Made by a program: the position numbers and the translations under genes. Shown one piece after another: positions 12,771 to 13,441 of a stretch of DNA of 13,441 bases (within the stretch, counting starts at the first letter, position 1; each line of letters starts with the position of its first letter). Below the pieces are notes generated by a model. It worked only from the letters and a program-made list of their open reading frames with translations. It had not been told where the DNA came from and made no database searches. Source of the stretch: Bacillota bacterium (lineage in GTDB: Bacteria; Bacillota_A; Clostridia; Lutisporales; Lutisporaceae); NCBI GenBank assembly GCA_022706865.1, contig JAKJBT010000044.1, positions 1-13,441 of the forward strand, given 5' to 3'.

Positions 12771-13441
12771 CTATTTCTTTAGTGCTTGTTTGGGCAGGTA
12801 CTTCTTTGGATCAACGCTCTTGCCTTGCTTGATCACTTCAAAGTGCAGATGGGGATCATCAGCAATTTCATATAAGGCGGTTTTCCCTACACCGCTGATC
12901 ACATCGCCTTTTTTGACACTCTGGTTTATGCTTACCAAATCAAGGGTAGAAAGGTTGCTGTATTTAGTGTATACTTCACCGCCGTGATCCAGTACAATTG
13001 TCAACCCAAGCTGCGGGTCATTTACAACCAGATCCACCACACCATCCATCGCTGCTCTTACAGGGCTTCCCTCTTCAGCTTTTATATCGATTCCTGTATG
13101 TGTACTCCACTGATCAAGTGTTTTTGAGTAAACAAGCATATCCTCCGAAAACTCCGTATACATAGTCCCGAATACAGGAACCACCATTGTCTCCATCGCC
13201 GGTTCTTCCATTTTTATTGCAGAAATAGGTTTGGCTTTGCTGGCTGCCTCTTTGGTATCCTTTTTGTTTTCGGTTATCTTTACTGAGCTGCTGTTTGACA
13301 CTTCTGTCGCATCTGGAGTTTCTACAGCATCTTCACTTCCGCTCTCCGCCTTTTCCTCGATTATTTGCGCTGTAGAACTGGGTTCAGACTCCTCAATGTA
13401 TTCCTCCATGCTTTTCTCAAAGTCCAATTGTGCCTGTTTAT
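12771..13441 (-). CDS. spoIIQ: SpoIIQ-like M23/LytM metalloprotease-fold protein, N-terminus outside window
   Basis: The frame is open to the window edge, so the start and the expected N-terminal membrane anchor are missing; at least 222 residues are visible (a TTG at 13427 is internal, with QAQ residues before it). An acidic, Ser/Glu-rich linker (about 1-70 from that TTG) leads to a LytM domain (about 80-210): HTGID (H110, D114) and HLH (H193, H195) give the full zinc set HxxxD plus HxH, with GSPVRAAMDGVV and LDHGGEVYTKYSNL typical of M23. Upstream of spoIIID this position belongs to SpoIIQ, the forespore partner of SpoIIIAH in the engulfment channel. Identification rests on position and fold; another M23 spore-wall protein is possible. 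No clear terminator was seen after the stop. Confidence 0.8.
   Translation of the reverse strand, partial: KQAQLDFEKSMEEYIEESEPSSTAQIIEEKAESGSEDAVETPDATEVSNSSSVKITENKKDTKEAASKAKPISAIKMEEPAMETMVVPVFGTMYTEFSEDMLVYSKTLDQWSTHTGIDIKAEEGSPVRAAMDGVVDLVVNDPQLGLTIVLDHGGEVYTKYSNLSTLDLVSINQSVKKGDVISGVGKTALYEIADDPHLHFEVIKQGKSVDPKKYLPKQALKK

Overview
The window looks like chromosome from an endospore-forming, flagellated, S-layer-bearing member of the Clostridia (Firmicutes). The support is an S-box (SAM-I) riboswitch on metK, spoIIID and a SpoIIQ-type M23 protein, a YyaC-like forespore protein, SLH domains, strong AAGGAGG ribosome binding sites, several TTG/GTG starts and tRNAs with encoded CCA. A close relative of the Clostridium thermocellum/Ruminiclostridium group is plausible, but the species cannot be fixed from the sequence alone.

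Left part (1-3882, + strand) is cell-surface material: the tail of a protein ending in a ricin-type lectin domain, a LemA-family membrane protein, and a 907-residue secreted protein with three C-terminal SLH domains. A hairpin at 3891-3919 separates it from convergent metK. metK (- strand) has a complete leader: promoter, SAM-I aptamer, antiterminator and terminator. Upstream of it are an SPL-type radical SAM protein and a Y1 (HUH) REP-associated transposase, also on - strand.

Middle part (7344-7677): four tRNA genes on - strand (transcribed Pro, Glu, Thr, Tyr) with their own promoter and terminator. A divergent yyaC-like gene on + follows, with a candidate forespore promoter, and shares a bidirectional terminator with fabZ.

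Right part (8607-13441, all - strand) follows the order I recall from Bacillus subtilis and many clostridia: spoIIQ-like, spoIIID, mbl, flgF (flhO), flgG (flhP), flgJ-like rod-binding protein, fabZ. The last four are packed closely or overlap and sit behind a sigma-28/SigD-type promoter.

The most interesting layer is a dispersed repeat with invariant core AAACGTCCCC, found six times (5399, 6344, 7146, 7236, 7272, 11061). Two inverted copies bracket the transposase. Another forms a perfect 8-bp hairpin plus ten-base T-run that should terminate mbl, four bases before the SigD promoter of the flagellar genes. This looks like a REP/RAYT system whose copies have settled at transcription-unit boundaries.
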